From the NCBI GenBank assembly GCA_030247855.1, contig JAPDRN010000026.1, positions 124,001-188,000 on the forward strand: a stretch of 64,000 bases of DNA. Direction: 5' to 3'. Under the pieces are notes generated by a model. It did no database searches, was not told the origin of the DNA, and was given only the letters and a program-made list of their open reading frames with translations. This document shows, piece by piece, positions 1-11,055 of this stretch (position 1 is its first letter; every line of letters begins with the position of its first letter). The position numbers and the translations under genes are program-made. This DNA comes from Knufia peltigerae. Lineage: Eukaryota > Ascomycota > Eurotiomycetes > Chaetothyriales > Trichomeriaceae.

Positions 1-1081
1 TTCCACGCTTCCCAAGTGCCTCGAGTACATACCAGCGTCATCAGGTCCGGCCATGTCTCGTACATTATGCGTCGGTTCGAGATGAAGCCATGGTTACGAA
101 ACATCAGCCGGTTCAACATTACCGAAGTCAATATTGTCCCCATGATGGTTATCACTCTGTTGGCATCTCGCCTTCTATCGTCGGAAGAGTACTCGTTGAA
201 GTCTCTTCGTTACGCTTGGGCCGGGTCGGCACCACTTGACAAGGACACGCAAGCTCGTTTCAAGAAGCATTTGCGGCCCGACACGCCGTTCAACCAGGCC
301 TGGGGCATGAGCGAGACCACTTGCATTGCTACATGGTTCGATTACCCAGAGCAAGACTTGACAGGCAGCGTTGGGAGACTGTTAGCCAATTGTGACGCGA
401 AGATCGTGGACGATTTTGGCAACGATATCAGTGGCGACAAGGACAAAACAGGCGCCGATGTAAGAGGCGAGCTATGCGTACGAGGGCCCATCATAGTACC
501 GGGATACCACCGTAACCCGGACGCGAACCACCGAGACTGGGACAGCGACGGATATTTCCACACCGGTGACATTGCTTTTTGTGATTCCAACACGAAAAAA
601 TGGTACATTGTTGGTAGGAAAAAGGTGAGTCTTGGGTGTTTTTCTCATTTCTCCTTCTGCTTTAATGTGAATGAGCGGAGGGGGTGCCGAATTCATCAAC
701 AAAATACAACGAATATACAAGGCTGACACTCCCGACTCTACATAGGAATTGATCAAAGTCCGCGGCTTCCAAGTCGCCCCGACCGAACTCGAAAGTGTCC
801 TCCGTCTGCACCCAAAGATTGCCGACTGCGCCGTCTTTGGTGTCCAACGCTCCACCCAGGAATCCGAGTTGCCCGCGGCGTGCATCGTCTTGCAGGACCG
901 ATGCCAGATGGCGGAAGACGAAGTGCACGAGTACACCCGGGCGAGGTTGGCGGGCTACAAGCAGCTTCGCGGTGGGGTCAGGTTCATTTCGGCCCTGCCC
1001 AGGAACGCCAACGGGAAGGTGATGAAGAACGATCTCAAGAAGATGTTGATGTCGGTACCGGGAACCGAATCCAAGTTGTAG
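1..1081 (+). CDS. Acyl/aryl-CoA ligase (4-coumarate-CoA-ligase-like), 5'-truncated by the window edge
   Basis: This is the C-terminal part of an ANL-superfamily adenylate-forming enzyme, which activates a carboxylic acid as acyl-AMP and passes it to CoA. Exons are <1..624 and 746..1081, with a phase-0 intron 625..745. The frame is open from base 1, so the start and the N-terminal half, including the phosphate-binding loop, lie outside. Visible signatures are a WGMSETT core (A5-like), YFHTGDIAF (the ATP-ribose Asp motif), GRKKELIKVRGFQVAPTE spanning the hinge and recreated by splicing, and NANGKVMKNDLKK with the catalytic C-terminal lysine. The protein ends in S-K-L, a canonical type 1 peroxisomal targeting signal, so it probably acts in peroxisomes. 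It lies tail-to-tail with an MFS permease that could supply its acid. Family is certain; the acid substrate is unknown. Confidence 0.92.
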
Positions 1082-1506
1082 ACTTTTAGATCCAAGGAAG
1101 GAAAGAATAACACAGACACAATCAGTATCCATAAATAAAGACAGAACCTTCGAGACAATACAATCATGGTGCATTACATAGACCGTGAACATCCTTTACT
1201 CTGTGGAGGGAACCAAATTGCTTCATCAAGTCATTCTTCTTGGACCGACAATTTGGCCTTGCCCGTGTTGACAGTAAGATGTCAGGAATCTAGGTACTCC
1301 GTACTCACACGGTCATTGACTCATCAACAAACACAAAAGTTTGTAAAGGACATGCATATGTACTACCTACAACCTATATGGTAAACACCTACGGAGTTAC
1401 AAAGAGCCTTGCTTGGAACGTCTTTCGTCCGGCCTTGCCTCAACCCTGATTCCGCTTGTTTTGTTGGCGCCCTTCGATCCACGAGCCAACCCTTCCTAGC
1501 CATCAT
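1082..1506. other. Intergenic spacer between convergent genes
   Basis: This holds the two facing 3' ends (CoA ligase and MFS permease). It contains one TACTCCGTA element at 1295-1303 and a near copy at about 1388. No coding region is supported. Confidence 0.6.
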
Positions 1507-3140
1507 TCACATGACATATCTGAATTGTTTGTTGTTGGTATCCGTCATGTCGTCGTTGTAGGCATGCTCAAACGCCTCGGACACTCCAGCACGGTCTCGT
1601 CGACGGTTTTCCCACGTACAAACGAACCTGTACAGGACGGCAAGACCCACGGCGGCCGCAGACCCGGCCACGACGACCCTGAACCCAGGACCGTAGACGG
1701 GGGCGTCCTCCTTCTTGAAGAGGAGAGGTCCGGTGAAGTTGCCGAGACACCAAGCGACAAACATGCCCGCAGAAGTCACGGATCTCTTGGTGTACCCGGC
1801 GGTGTTTGCAATCTGCAGACCCATCAGGAGAGCGTAGCCGCCGCCGAAGCTGGGGAGGAAGGTGATGGCGATGAGGAGACCGACCTTGTCGTGCCGGGGC
1901 AGTTGCCAGAGGAGACAACACGAGGCGATCGTCGCACAGACGCAAATCACAAAGAGGTAGATGCGGACGTTCTTGAACCGGTACGCCAGGTAGCACACGA
2001 CCAGCTCCACAGTCCCCGACAGAAAGCCCGCCGGTGCGACTAGCAGTAGAGAGTTGAGGGTGGAGAAGCCGAAGCTATTGACGATGATAGCCGAGAGAGT
2101 AGAGTTGGGTCCATTGGCGAAGAACATTAGGAAGGTGATGCAGAACATGAGACCGAATCGTATGTCGGTTAACGCGTCGACAACGTGGTTAATTTTAAAG
2201 TGAACATTTCGGACGCCGGCATTGTTGACACGCAGTCGCGCCACTGCGATGTAGCGTTCGCGATCATTGAAGCCCTTGGCTCGGATCGGGTCTGGAGGTA
2301 GGAAGAAGAGAACGACAACAGACCACAGTGTTGTGATGGCTCCGGCGAAGAGGTACATGTATTGCCATGGATGCAGAGAGCCTCCAGTGATGTGGCCAAG
2401 GCCGTAGTTGATGATGGGAGAGATGATGGAAATGTAGCCTATGTTTTAAGGTCAATCCAGAATGTAACATGATGAATCAAAGGTGGGACGAACCTGTGCA
2501 GCAATACCAGGCGCCCATTCGCAAAGCCTGTTCGTTCTTCTTGTACCATCCACCAACGACGAGCATAAAAAGCGGCGAGATTCCGGCTTCGATCACCCCG
2601 AGGAAAAACCTTTGGGCATAAAATGCGCCAAAAGTCTTGCACCCGGCACTCGACATGACACAAATTCCCCAGATGAAGGTGATACCCCCAGCCACCCGCT
2701 CAATGGGCCACCTTTGAGCCATCATCATCGCCGGGTAAGCTCCGATGATAAAGCCAAGATAGAAGATGGAGGATGAGAAGACGAATCGATTGCCCTTCTC
2801 CAGGTCGAGATCTTCCCGCAGACCAAATAGAGCCTGAGGATTGACGTTAGAACATGTATACTCCCCTCCGCGACACACTTACCGCTTGCGCAAGCATCGC
2901 TTTGTCATAGTACTGGATGCCATACGTGACACACAAGATGGGCATGAGACGCATGTCGATCTTCCTGACAACCTTCTTCTCCTCATGCTCTTCCCAGACA
3001 TCATCTCCGCCAGCTTGAACAATGACTTTCAGCGCTTCGTCACCATGAACAGTATCGATAGTTGTAGGCTTTTGAATTGTCTCGTCCATGATGGCGGTTT
3101 TTGGTTCGTCCATGTGTAGGATTTGCTGACCGGTCGCCAT
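1507..3140 (-). CDS. MFS permease, allantoate permease family (Dal5/Tna1-like)
   Basis: This is a plasma-membrane proton symporter of the anion:cation symporter type, whose relatives import allantoate, nicotinate or other small carboxylates. Three exons on the minus strand are 3140..2883, 2833..2494 and 2438..1507, giving 509 residues, the usual family length. The introns 2834..2882 and 2439..2493 have GT/AG ends and rejoin the signature (DKAMLAQA then ALFGLREDL) and later CTGYISI. The N-terminal ~75 residues are hydrophilic and cytosolic, followed by about 12 hydrophobic segments. The start is the first ATG in the frame. Placement beside a peroxisomal CoA ligase suggests uptake of that enzyme's acid, but this is inference. 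Confidence 0.9.
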
Positions 3141-3600
3141 GATGGTTTGGAATCAATTGATTGGGATTGGACTTAACAACAATGATGATTGAGGAGTGTG
3201 ATGGACTGGGTCAGCAGGAAAAGCAGAGGCTTTATGGTCAGCGACAGCCTACCAACAGCAACCGAGGACGAATCACAAATTCTTTTGAAGGCTGCCGAGG
3301 GCAAGGTTCTGGAGAAGCGAGATGCCCGGAGTTCAGACTTAGACAAGATGATGTTGCTACCTTCATCGTGGGGTAGGCCGGGGAAGAGAACGCATAGATT
3401 CTGTTTCCTGGCTCCGTTACGCAAATAGATGTCGTGAAATGAGAACCATGGGGAAAAGTCGTGGTGGAACTGGCGCTAGGACGATGAATGTGGAGGAGAC
3501 AGGGATGTCAACGGGCCAATCTGGTCCATAGTTGTCAAGTTTTCTGCCGAGCCGCGGACTCCTCGGTCAATGTCGAAAAACGCTTCTATTCACAAGACGG
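3141..3600. other. Intergenic spacer
   Basis: This contains the presumed promoter of the allantoate-type permease and the 3' flank of the 2H phosphoesterase gene. The short open frames here show no recognisable motif or splice pattern. Confidence 0.5.
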
Positions 3601-4305
3601 TTATTTCGTCCCTGACATTGTCCCCCCTGCACCAATTTGGGGGTTCTCGTGGAAAGAGAATGACTGCGCTTCTTTCCAAAACCCTTGTTGATATTTGTAA
3701 AGAGTCAATGCCGTCACTTGGCCCCGACTGCCGTGGAATTGCTCATTAACTTCATTGAATGTCTTGCGTACGACTGCCTCATCATCGACTTTATTTTGAA
3801 GAGTGTAATGTGGCTTGAATCTCCGATCTTGCTGACTCAAGAAAGACTCCCACTTTGCTTTTAATTGCTGAAAAATTGCCTCAGCCTGACCCTCGGTGTC
3901 GTCGACATGGATTCCCACACCGCGTTTCATCAGGAACGCCTTGGTAGCAAAGACTTCGAAGGTAGGCTGTGACTGGGTCAGAGACTCAATGTCGTGAATG
4001 ATCTGAGGCAATCGGGAACTGGGCAACGCGCGAAACAGAGCGATATGTGCATTCAGTTTGTTGAGCCGAGGAGGGAAATATCGTGTACGCATGGAGGTCA
4101 TTAACTGGTGATGCTGTTGGTCTGTGTGCAAGGTCAATACATAACTCTCTTCGTGTTTGTTTCCCGTGCGAGCCTTATGTTCGTCTCTTCTCTGATATGT
4201 CTCGGCTGTATAGGGACCTGATGATTTTGAATAAGGAGCATTGAGACCAATGGTGTTCACGACTGAATGCATTGGAAGGAACCTCGAGGTACGGAGTTTG
4301 GACAT
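3601..4305 (-). CDS. 2H phosphoesterase superfamily protein (2'-5' RNA ligase-like)
   Basis: A single-exon protein of 234 residues. The fold is recognised from two paired motifs: NAHIALFRALP around residues 86-95 and FKPHYTLQNK around residues 164-172. In the 2H superfamily two His-x-Thr/Ser motifs face each other and cleave 2',3'-cyclic or similar phosphodiester bonds. The second motif here is a normal H-Y-T (His166), but the first is H-I-A (His87), lacking the usual hydroxyl residue at the third position. The N-terminal ~55 residues are basic and low in acidic residues and could be a targeting segment. Members in fungi are about this size. The biological substrate is not known. It is transcribed divergently from the Zn2Cys6 regulator upstream. 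Confidence 0.8.
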   Translation of the reverse strand: MSKLRTSRFLPMHSVVNTIGLNAPYSKSSGPYTAETYQRRDEHKARTGNKHEESYVLTLHTDQQHHQLMTSMRTRYFPPRLNKLNAHIALFRALPSSRLPQIIHDIESLTQSQPTFEVFATKAFLMKRGVGIHVDDTEGQAEAIFQQLKAKWESFLSQQDRRFKPHYTLQNKVDDEAVVRKTFNEVNEQFHGSRGQVTALTLYKYQQGFWKEAQSFSFHENPQIGAGGTMSGTK

Positions 4306-4981
4306 CAGGGACTCAGTGAATGAAACGAGAGGAAACGTGAGTGTATGGCAGTAAGAGAAACCCTGAGAGCAGCAGATTCATTTCCAACTTCGTCAAATTC
4401 AATTTGCAAGCTCTGAAACTGGCGATTGCAGACCTTCTACGCAGGATGAATGATCTCATGAATATGGACCGCCATCGCTGTCGACCAAAGATGAGGTAAT
4501 CAATTTATACGGCGGAGCAAATGGCTTTTGATCGTGCTCGGACTTTCCTCCTTTCTACACTATGCGCACATCTCTCTATCTCCCTACGAATACCCATCTT
4601 ATCCTATCTTACCCCGGGCATCATACAGACTGCCATGCCCATCATTACCCACTTTACCCTCCTCGACGCCCGTATTAAGACAAGGGTCATGTTGCCCTTG
4701 ACTCATCCTTAATTCGCAGGAGCCGTCACTATGGCTCGAGAGCGTTTCGCTCCGAATATCCACAGGAGCGCCCCATCATACTGTAGCTGACACAGGTCGA
4801 TGCCCCGTGCCTCTGATGAGAAATGCTAGCTGCGGCGCTAAGGCAGCTCACAACTAGTCGCCCTATCAGTCGTTGCAATATTACTTGTCACATGCTTAGT
4901 AAAGAGGACTATGTTAAGAGGGGCCTTTTCCGAGTAGGATGTCTCCTGGTTAAAAGGCATCAATTTTGAAGCAGAACCAAT
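4306..4981. promoter_or_regulatory. Divergent promoter region, 2H phosphoesterase / Zn2Cys6 regulator
   Basis: A 676-bp spacer between two divergent genes. A 'tttatacgg' TATA-like stretch is present near 4503. A 63-codon open frame inside (4521-4712) has no recognisable features and is not called. Confidence 0.45.
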
Positions 4982-6978
4982 ATGCGCGGTGGCATTAAGA
5001 GATCTCGTACAGGATGTGCTCGCTGCAAGGAGAGGAAGGCATGTACTGAACATGCATTGAGCTCTGCCCTCCAACCTTACGGATTCTGCTAACTGTTATC
5101 GCTTTCCAGTTGAAATGCGATGAGGCAAGGCCGCATTGTATTCGCTGTCAGAAGATCAATACCCTTTGCCCTGGCTACACTCAAGGCCGGGGAAGTGGCA
5201 TTGCAGATGCCAGGTCCTCTTCCCAACGGGAGCTGTCGGCGCAGGAAGACAAAGATTCAATTGTTGCGAGTTATGCCTCGCACACTGCTGGAATAGCACA
5301 TTCAAAAAAAGCCATATCGCCTACCATGACAATTCCTGTCGGCGACCCAGAATTGTTACATGACCATCAAATCGTTGACTTCAACCCTCCGGCTTCGAAT
5401 CCGCATTTTGATATACCCTTTTCTGGCTTGGAAGGCCTCGAATGGAGCAGTTCAATTCCGGGAAGCCCCAGCACCCTCATCGACTTAAACGATGGTGACT
5501 CTCCAGACATGGAACAAGACATATTGTCCACCTCACTTGTTCGCCACGGAATTTCAGCACAGCCTCTTGATGGAACATCTAAACACCACTCTCTGAACCT
5601 GTGTCAAGAAGCAGATTTACGCCCGTTGTCGGAAAGGCCTTCACGGGTCCTCAACGACTACTCTTCTGTATTGGTTGAGTACTACTTCAAAGAAGTGGCT
5701 GGCATATTTTCCTGCTATAACAGCCATCTGAACCCATTTCGATCCACCGTTTCCAAACTGTGGCAGAGCTCTAACTCCGTCTTCTACGTACTGCAGAGCA
5801 TGGCAGCTGCTTGCCTCTCGGACGTAGTTCCAAGTCTGCATGCCGTTGGTTATCGACTGCGGCATGCAGCCATGACTTGTGTTGAAGCTGATATTCGTGA
5901 GTCCAAAGTCGAGACAGATTCACTGCTGACGTTGATCATGCTTGGTCTTTCAGCTAGCTGGCACGACGCCAATGACCTCGGTCACGAGCAATTCAAGCAC
6001 GCGCGCACACTTATGGGAGCATTGACCAGGGGACAGCCGCCAGCCTTTCTTGAAGCGAACAACAAACGAAACCTGCGATTCTTCCAAGAGGCGATGATCT
6101 ATTGGGAAATGCTCCTCTCCTACGTTAGTGACGTATCAATTGCACTTCCACCGACCCAGGGGCCTGAATTATCGAGCGATGAGCACAATACTCTGCATCA
6201 GCCGAACTTTCCGCATCCATGGACCGGCGTGGGAAGGGAAGCACAGGTTTTGGTTTTTGAGGTTGGGCGCTTAGTGAGGAAAGAGCGACTGCGTATCCGG
6301 AATCGGCCCATCTTTACATCTCTGGCTGATGTTGACGAGAGCTACAAGGTCATTCAACAGGCTCATGGTCTCGCCCAGAGATTGCAGCAGCTTAATCTGC
6401 CCACCGCGCAAGCCATCGTCAACCCTGGAGATGCTCAGACGCCGGTTGAGCACCTCCTGACCGTCGCCGAGTTGTACCGACTGACTGGCCTGCTCCAACT
6501 CTACCGGGTCTTTCCTGATCTGCTTGCAGATTGTGGGAATTTATTGGGTAATCCCGAGTATCCCGAACAAGAACAAGTTTCTTCAGACATCATGGACCAG
6601 AGTTTGGCGACGCGTGCGGTGGAGATTGTGAATCTCCTGAGGACGCTTCCCATTGAATCAGCCACAAAATGTGTCCAGCCATTTTTCTTTGTCGCGGTTG
6701 CGAGTGAGTTGAGGGTCCCACCTGCGGCGGGACCGCTCGGGCAAAACATTCAAGGCACCGAGCCCAGCACAGCAAGCCCCAATGCCATCGAAATCCTGGA
6801 CGCAAGAAAGTTCGTTATCTCGAGATTGTCCACCTTCGAGCACGTTCTGCCAGCCAAGCCATTGAGGCAAATGAGACGGATAGTGACCCTCACCTGGGAG
6901 CAAATCGACAAGGGCCTTGCCGACATTTATTGGATGGATGTAATGACCGAGAAGGGGTGGGAAACCACTTTGGGCTGA
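4982..6978 (+). CDS. Zn2Cys6 fungal transcription factor (Fungal_trans_2 type)
   Basis: A nuclear DNA-binding regulator of 641 residues. Exon 1 (4982..5038) encodes 19 residues and exon 2 is 5110..6978. The join rebuilds a complete binuclear cluster with Cys at 12, 15, 22, 29, 32 and 39 (spacing C-x2-C-x6-C-x6-C-x2-C-x6-C). The intron 5039..5109 begins with GC rather than GT (AAG|GCATGT) and ends CAG, a GC-AG intron inside the cluster codons. It is the only join that restores the third cysteine. The rest is a long alpha-helical regulatory region typical of the Fungal_trans_2 family, with no second recognisable domain. It lies 1.7 kb upstream of amidohydrolase A and may control the 8.7-17.5 kb group, which is inference from position only. 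Confidence 0.9.
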
Positions 6979-8676
6979 TTCTATCTATTTCTGAGAGGAT
7001 AATTTGTAGCTCACCCACAAATGAGAAAAGTGTCGCGATCTCGCTACGAATCACTATAGCTCTTCGACCTCATGGCTACGCGGAAGAGGCTAACACAAAA
7101 TTATTGTGTACTTGGTGGACCTCATCAGTTGGTATCTGTGTATTTCCAAGAACCGGCGGCAGTCACAGCTGACATGATCGGAGCGACATACGAAACCGGG
7201 TCGAATGGGAATAATGCAAATCCCCTCCGCGCTATGGCCATACTATTTTACGCTACCGATACATGTGTACAGGATCACCACTGCTGACAGGAGCAGCCCA
7301 CCTTGACCCTTCTCGCACTCTTTATCTTGAGCGTGCAGAATGAAAGTGCCTGAACATTCAGAACGGGCCGGTGACAGGAAGTGATACTGAGCCGTTCAGG
7401 CTTTGTGTGGACCAAGCTTAATACTCGGGACAGTAGAGTCTGATTGCATAGCCTTGTCAATCGTACACACCTCTCTGGGACTTTTGATAGGGATCTCGCT
7501 GGACGCAAGCCTCCATTCCAATCTATCCATGTCGAAGAAGAGGTAGGTCAAAAGCATCATGACAAGATCATGGGCCGTGTCCTGCTAACAGCGTCTCGCA
7601 CCCGTGATGCGGCTTTTGAACCCGAGCTGCATAGATAAGAGAGTAGAGGTCCTATGTCAGAAGGTAGATCTGGGTATGGGACGCACTATGCAGATTTATC
7701 CGAAGCTAGGGACTGAGTAGCGGCAGGCGTCCCGTATCCTTGGATCCAACAGACTCCCTCGTTCCTCGCTATCTTTCCCTGTCGGTCATCATCCTGCACT
7801 GCGTCTCATTGCCTACTCTAGGTTCGGTACTGAGAGATTACCGACTCGGATAGATAAGAAAATAGGATACCCCGGCATCGTCAGCATGGATAACGGTAGC
7901 GCACTCAACAAGGGTCTTCAAAACAGTTCAACTCTGCGTCTATAACCCTCATTGGTTCAAGGAACAACCCTTGTGGCAGCCAAGTTGTAGCCAGCAGTGC
8001 CAAATACCACGCGTGAAGCCATGATGGCTTGTTGGGGGACGGATACTTATCTCAACATCAGAACGAGTTTCCGAGATTGTTCCGAGCCCTGCTTCAACTG
8101 TTTTGCGGAGTCTGGAGGTTCCCACTTCAGACGGGCCCATCCGAATATTCCGCACCAGTGCCAGGTGCACTACTTATTAGCAGGGGTCAATGTTCGGTTC
8201 AGGGCCTCTAGCACCATCCAGCATTGTCCACGTCCGTGGATGCGCAGCCGAACCTTGATTTGTTCTCCCGCCCGCTACGTCTCGGTGACATGCGTGATAT
8301 TCGAGAACCCTTATCTTTTGCTCAGTCACGCAACATGGGCATCGCAAGTCAAAGCGAGGATAGGAGTATGGCTCGTCACTGGAAGAAGGCCGCCTCATTA
8401 TTACGATAAGTCGACGGTGATCAGGCCCAATTGGTAGGAATATTTTCTTGTCAGATCGGAAAAGCACGAAAGAACGCGCCTTTAAGGTACTCTGGGGAAG
8501 CATGGACACAATGCATCTACGATTCGCTACAGCAGCTTAATCATGGCTCTGGAGGACAAGGCCCTCGAAATTGGTTTCAAAGCCTCTTGATTCGTTCGAG
8601 TGTTTCTTGCAGATTAATTGTGGCATCGACATTTCTATCTCATTGCTGCACTAACGGCAATACTTATCTGCCCCGA
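6979..8676. other. Long intergenic spacer, nothing recognised
   Basis: 1.7 kb between the 3' ends of the regulator gene and amidohydrolase A. Several 60-146-codon open frames occur on both strands, none with a recognisable domain, and they overlap one another. No tRNA, repeat or transposon signature was seen. Confidence 0.5.
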
Positions 8677-10293
8677 CTAACCTGGCCGGCCTTGGAAGTG
8701 CTTGAGAGCATCACTCTCATAATCATACACTTCGGTACCCTCGAAGAAGGTCTTCAGTACGATGGTGGTGCCAATCTCCTTTGCAGTGCTCAAGTCCCTG
8801 TCGAGAATGATGAAATTGGCCATTTTGCCTGGGGTGATAGACCCCTCAACCACGTCTCTCCCGACAGCTTTGGCGCCGTCGATAGTGATGATGCGCAAGA
8901 GGTCATCCCGCTCGAGCTCCCAACCCGGACGGTTCTCTTGAAGAGCTTGTAGACCAGGGAAGATGTTGGGTGTCTCAGGGGCGAAAACCCAGTCACTCCC
9001 GATGGTGAGAAGCGCGTCAGCCTTGCGCAACCCAACGAACGGGTACACGGACCATGGATTTTGTTCGGGTTGCATCTCGGGCTCATGCCAAATTGCTGGA
9101 GACATTTCGGCCGTTATGGTGAGTTTCTTGTACCGGTCGAAGTCATCTGGATGGACGTCCATGTTGTGTGCAAGCTCGTGGCGTGGTCCGTTAGGTCGTC
9201 GCCTACGCAACTCTTCAAAAGTGTCGAGCGCGTAGCGAGCGGATCCCTGCCCGCAGACGTGAACTTTGCAGGTACGACCTTCCTTATCAAAGCGTTCAAT
9301 GGCTTCCTCAAAGATCTTGGGTGGCACAAGGATCTTCTTGTAGTCCGGCTTACCATCGTCGGCGAGTGGGCATTGCGTGAAGTGCGGTGCCCAAGGGACA
9401 CCGTCGAGCCAGAACTTGACAAAGTTGGGATTGAAATGTTTCGTCTGGTACTTGTATGCCGCATTGATGCTGTTGATCAGGGTTGAGGGGAGCTCCTGAC
9501 TGAAGGCAGCGCCCCAGTATACCACGTGGGCGTCGAGGTTGATGGTCATCTTGCCAATCTCGTCAAGCTTCTTGGCTGCCTCGAGGTAGATGGCGTTGGC
9601 TGATGCTTCTTGCGCCGCCGTGAAGCCAAAGCGGTTCAGCATTTTGACGCCATATTCCATCGCCTCGAGGTGCATCTCTGGAGAACCCTTGGGAATGGCC
9701 GCGAAGAGTCGTTTGGCCGCGCCCTCAACCAGCTCTCCCGTGATAGTACCGTCCTCCCGCCTCACGTACCAGCCATCCCAAGGGTCCTCTGGGTTGTCCT
9801 CGTACCCTGCTGCCTTGAGTGCTGCTGTATTCGCAAAGATGTCGTGCGTCGTGTACTCTCGAATGACGACAGGCTGATCGCCAAACGCGTCGTCAAGGAA
9901 TTGCCGGTCGGGCTTCTTGTCTTTGAAATTGGCAAAGTGATAGAAGTTGCCAATGAGCCAATTCCCGACGGCTTCGAGATGTTGACATGACGACTTGTAG
10001 TCCTTCAGCTTTTTGACAATCTCTTCAGGCCCGGCACTTAGGCCGAGTTTGGCGTTGAACAAATGTTTTTCTGCTGCTGCGAGGATATGGATGTGGGCAT
10101 CGTGCATGCCCGGCATCACGAACTGGCCTTTGAGATCGACTATGGATGCCCCCGTATCCTTTGCATATTTGGTCAAGTCGGCCGTCGAGCCCACGGTACC
10201 AAACTTGCCATCTTCTTTGACAACAAAGGCCTCAGCTGTAGGAATGCTACCATCGACGGTATACACATTTCCATTTACGTACACGGTCGCCAT
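8677..10293 (-). CDS. Amidohydrolase family 3 protein (YtcJ-like metal-dependent hydrolase), copy A
   Basis: An uninterrupted 538-residue protein of the metal-dependent amidohydrolase superfamily, which hydrolyses amide or related C-N bonds. It starts with the small beta-domain (VYVNGNVYTVDG), then VMPGMHDAHIHI with the first metal ligands His67 and His69. Further features are a conserved VKFWLDGVPWAP strand, KVHVCGQG, RHELAH and the late IGSDW aspartate, in the order expected for a TIM-barrel enzyme. Length is normal for the family. No signal peptide or peroxisomal tail is visible, so it is probably cytosolic. It is closely related in layout to the copy at 15.9-17.5 kb and is transcribed divergently from the DHA1 transporter. 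The substrate cannot be predicted. Confidence 0.9.
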   Translation of the reverse strand: MATVYVNGNVYTVDGSIPTAEAFVVKEDGKFGTVGSTADLTKYAKDTGASIVDLKGQFVMPGMHDAHIHILAAAEKHLFNAKLGLSAGPEEIVKKLKDYKSSCQHLEAVGNWLIGNFYHFANFKDKKPDRQFLDDAFGDQPVVIREYTTHDIFANTAALKAAGYEDNPEDPWDGWYVRREDGTITGELVEGAAKRLFAAIPKGSPEMHLEAMEYGVKMLNRFGFTAAQEASANAIYLEAAKKLDEIGKMTINLDAHVVYWGAAFSQELPSTLINSINAAYKYQTKHFNPNFVKFWLDGVPWAPHFTQCPLADDGKPDYKKILVPPKIFEEAIERFDKEGRTCKVHVCGQGSARYALDTFEELRRRRPNGPRHELAHNMDVHPDDFDRYKKLTITAEMSPAIWHEPEMQPEQNPWSVYPFVGLRKADALLTIGSDWVFAPETPNIFPGLQALQENRPGWELERDDLLRIITIDGAKAVGRDVVEGSITPGKMANFIILDRDLSTAKEIGTTIVLKTFFEGTEVYDYESDALKHFQGRPG

Positions 10294-11055
10294 CGTGAGA
10301 TTTTTTGAACAAAGTGCGATAGGAAAGACTGCAATTGTTTCCCACCGTCCTACGACATGTTTGCCACTTACACTGACCTCCCCATCTTATAGGTTGTCAG
10401 GAGTTTCGATCGCGAAAATACTCCATTTCACAATCTTCGCAATTGAGAGCTGTTCATTCTCGTATCCCATATCGGGACACTGGGGTCGGAAAGATAGAGG
10501 AGCTGCTAAGATAAAGAGAGACATGGAGATCGATACAGTCCGTCCGTTCTGCCACTCATGATTGGCAGCGGCTTGATAAGACCCGTACTCGTCACGAAAG
10601 TTTGATAGGCGCTTTACGAGTCCAGCCTTGCGTGTCGGTGCTTCGATAGACCCCCTTTTGGTGGAGCAGGCTAGACAAGATCGGCAATGGTTTGATGACT
10701 TCGGAATGCGTCTGAACGGCTTACTGTCATCTTCAAACCGGGGCGCTGGGGAGGTTATCACGCCCCCCCTGGAGTCTCTCGGTGGCTTTCCCTGTTTGCC
10801 AGATAGAAGACTGGCCTTCTGAGTCCTGTCAACATTGAATCTATCCGAGTGTTGATAAGCAAAACACACCTTGGCAAGACTGAGTGAAGGAGGCTCAATC
10901 CCTTCGACTGGCAAAGTACTCGGAATCAATCTGCATCAAGCTGAGATAGTCGACGTGGCAGTTATATATTACTCCTCAGTTCCTCGGACGGCATCTGTGA
11001 CAGCAACATTGGATCGTCATCACGTACAGCAGCAGCTACTTTCTCAATCTTCACA
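10294..11055. promoter_or_regulatory. Divergent promoter region, amidohydrolase A / DHA1 MFS transporter
   Basis: A 762-bp shared upstream region. A TATA-like TTATATAT lies at about 10962, roughly 90 bp before the transporter ATG. A 180-codon open frame on the minus strand (10387-10929) shows no homology I recognise and spans the promoter, so it is left uncalled. Confidence 0.5.

Noticed and set aside
7997..8437. 146-codon open frame in the 7-8.7 kb spacer
   Set aside because: Overlapped by equally long frames on the other strand and in other phases; no motif or splice context.
10870..10925. tRNA-like GGCTCAATCCC segment
   Set aside because: The T-loop does not fit the invariant TTC pattern and no acceptor or anticodon stem can be paired around it.
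10387..10929. 180-codon open frame on the minus strand in the amidohydrolase A / DHA1 promoter
   Set aside because: No recognisable domain, low-complexity basic composition, and it occupies the shared promoter of two certain genes.
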